Shown here one piece after another: positions 63,028-64,000 of a DNA stretch of 64,000 nt. The position numbers and the translations under genes are program-made. Each line of letters starts with the position of its first letter. The first letter of the stretch is position 1. This DNA is from Agriterribacter humi (lineage in GTDB: Bacteria > Bacteroidota > Bacteroidia > Chitinophagales > Chitinophagaceae), in the NCBI RefSeq assembly GCF_009192765.1, contig NZ_VOHQ01000002.1:62001-126000 (forward strand). Reading direction: 5' to 3'. The notes below the pieces were generated by a model. It did not search any database. It worked only from the letters and a program-made list of their open reading frames with translations, and had not been told where the DNA came from.

Positions 63028-64000
63028 ATGAAAAAAATTACCTGCTTCGTTTGTGCCTTATTTGTAATGTGGAGTACACAAGCCCAGAACAAGGATATTA
63101 CCTATACTGTGCCTGCCGCTTCCTGGCCGGAACAATTCGGAAATCACCGGGCGGTTATCAACATCAAAGAGCCTGCGGATGCCGTGCATATTAATTTCCT
63201 GTGGAGAAGGCATGATAAGGATCCTGAAACAAGAAAAATGCAGATCGTATCTGCTGCAACAGGAACGGAAGTGCCTAATATTCACAGGGTGTATATTGAT
63301 AAGGAAAGATGCGAGCTCGTTTTTGGTCCTGTAAAAGAGGCGGGAGAATATTACTTTTATTATCTTCCTTATACACCGGAACTTAAGCAATACAGTCCAG
63401 GATACTATCTTGATCCTGAAAAAAAACCTGCTGCTTCATGGACGCAGCAACATGCATTGGCTGACAATCCCTCCGCTTTCCATAATGTACAGGAAGCTAC
63501 CGTTAAGCAAATACAGGCGAGATCATCTTTTGATAGTTTCTACCCCATGGAAGTCACCGCCACAGCCAAGGAAGTAGATAGCTTTCTGCACAGGAACACC
63601 GCAGATTTTCTTGTTTTTGCAGAAGACAGGACTTATCCCATCCGAATGCCGGATGCCTTGCCCCTACGCTGGATTGAAAAGCAACCATCGCTAGCCTTCA
63701 CCGGGCATGCACTGAAAAATGAATATTATGCTTTTCAACTCGGCGTAATCGCAGCACGTAAAAACATTGAAAATATTAAACCGGTATTCTCCGATTTAAA
63801 AGATGCCAAAGGCAACACGATTCCTTTATCGGCAATTACCTGCTTCAATACCACCGGTGTGGATACGAAGGGGAAGCCCTTCACCAAAAAAGTACATATT
63901 ATACAGGGAAAGGTGCAGCCACTCTGGATCGGGATAGATATTCCTGCAGGGGCAGCACCGGGTAATTACCAGGGTATGATTACTTTGGCTGCTGATAACG
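63028..64000 (+). CDS. Exported glycoside-hydrolase-like protein (DUF6067/DUF4091 type), truncated by window edge
   Basis: The frame is open from ATG 63028 to the end, 324 residues visible without a stop. A signal peptide (MKKITCFVCALFVMWSTQAQ) is followed by a beta-rich domain, with LKNEYYAFQLGVIAARKNIE and PLWIGIDIPAGAAPGNYQGM as seen in DUF6067/DUF4091-type proteins. The catalytic part would lie beyond the window. Probably part of the PUL. Confidence 0.75.
   Translation, partial: MKKITCFVCALFVMWSTQAQNKDITYTVPAASWPEQFGNHRAVINIKEPADAVHINFLWRRHDKDPETRKMQIVSAATGTEVPNIHRVYIDKERCELVFGPVKEAGEYYFYYLPYTPELKQYSPGYYLDPEKKPAASWTQQHALADNPSAFHNVQEATVKQIQARSSFDSFYPMEVTATAKEVDSFLHRNTADFLVFAEDRTYPIRMPDALPLRWIEKQPSLAFTGHALKNEYYAFQLGVIAARKNIENIKPVFSDLKDAKGNTIPLSAITCFNTTGVDTKGKPFTKKVHIIQGKVQPLWIGIDIPAGAAPGNYQGMITLAADN

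Overview
The window is a chromosomal segment of a Bacteroidetes bacterium, most likely Chitinophagaceae (family-level inference). Supporting signs are a SusC/SusD pair behind an ECF sigma/FecR pair, a FISUMP-domain lipoprotein, AT-rich intergenic DNA and few Shine-Dalgarno sequences. The left edge cuts dapD at its 5' end. The right edge cuts a glycoside-hydrolase-like gene at its 3' end.

Region 1 (1-2054): dapD, an EamA permease and tRNA-Leu(CAG).

Region 2 (about 2009-19953) is an integrated mobile element of about 18 kb. It sits in the 3' end of the tRNA-Leu gene. The tRNA 3' end recurs as a 15-bp copy at 19939-19953 and an 18-bp copy at 20090-20107. A tyrosine recombinase follows the left att, and a 26-bp repeat (23/26 identical) lies just inside each end. 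The element carries a self-replication cassette: RepA-like ATPase, an iteron-like array, a Toprim primase-like protein and a VRR-NUC-like nuclease. It also has a DUF5681-like protein, three small partly related proteins in tandem and a single phage tail tape-measure protein. Further right are a leftward HEPN-motif plus membrane-protein pair, a phage-like divergent regulatory region with three operator copies, several HTH/excisionase-like genes, and leftward secreted or lipoprotein cargo including an HExxH protein. It has no relaxase, portal, large terminase, capsid or other tail genes. It therefore looks like a phage satellite or a strongly reduced prophage, not an ICE or a complete phage. The right end holds tRNA 3'-half-like scars and a possible structured RNA.

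Region 3 (20184-28847) is chromosomal: a YefM/YoeB-type toxin-antitoxin pair, a Na+/H+ antiporter, and an alkylation-repair operon (Ada metal-binding domain, AlkB, AraC-HTH plus methyltransferase, 2OG-Fe(II) oxygenase). A class-III aminotransferase-fold enzyme, a GNAT protein and an MFS transporter follow.

Region 4 (28985-48970) is almost all on the minus strand. It encodes sugar oxidation and catabolism (cytochrome c/sugar dehydrogenase fusion, SDR, Gfo/Idh/MocA, TIM-barrel isomerase, GH88-like hydrolase), a lipid-linked glycosylation set (UPF0104 flippase-like, GT2, ArnT-like GT39), and a planctomycete-style set (cytochrome-domain proteins, NHL protein, DUF1501 and two near-identical DUF1549/DUF1553 proteins in tandem).

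Region 5 (49434-64000): two small chromosomal genes, then a polysaccharide utilization locus: ECF sigma, FecR, SusC, SusD, two C-type-lectin-fold lipoproteins, a DUF6259-like protein and the truncated DUF6067/DUF4091-like protein. Intergenic spacers contain several families of degenerate low-complexity repeats.
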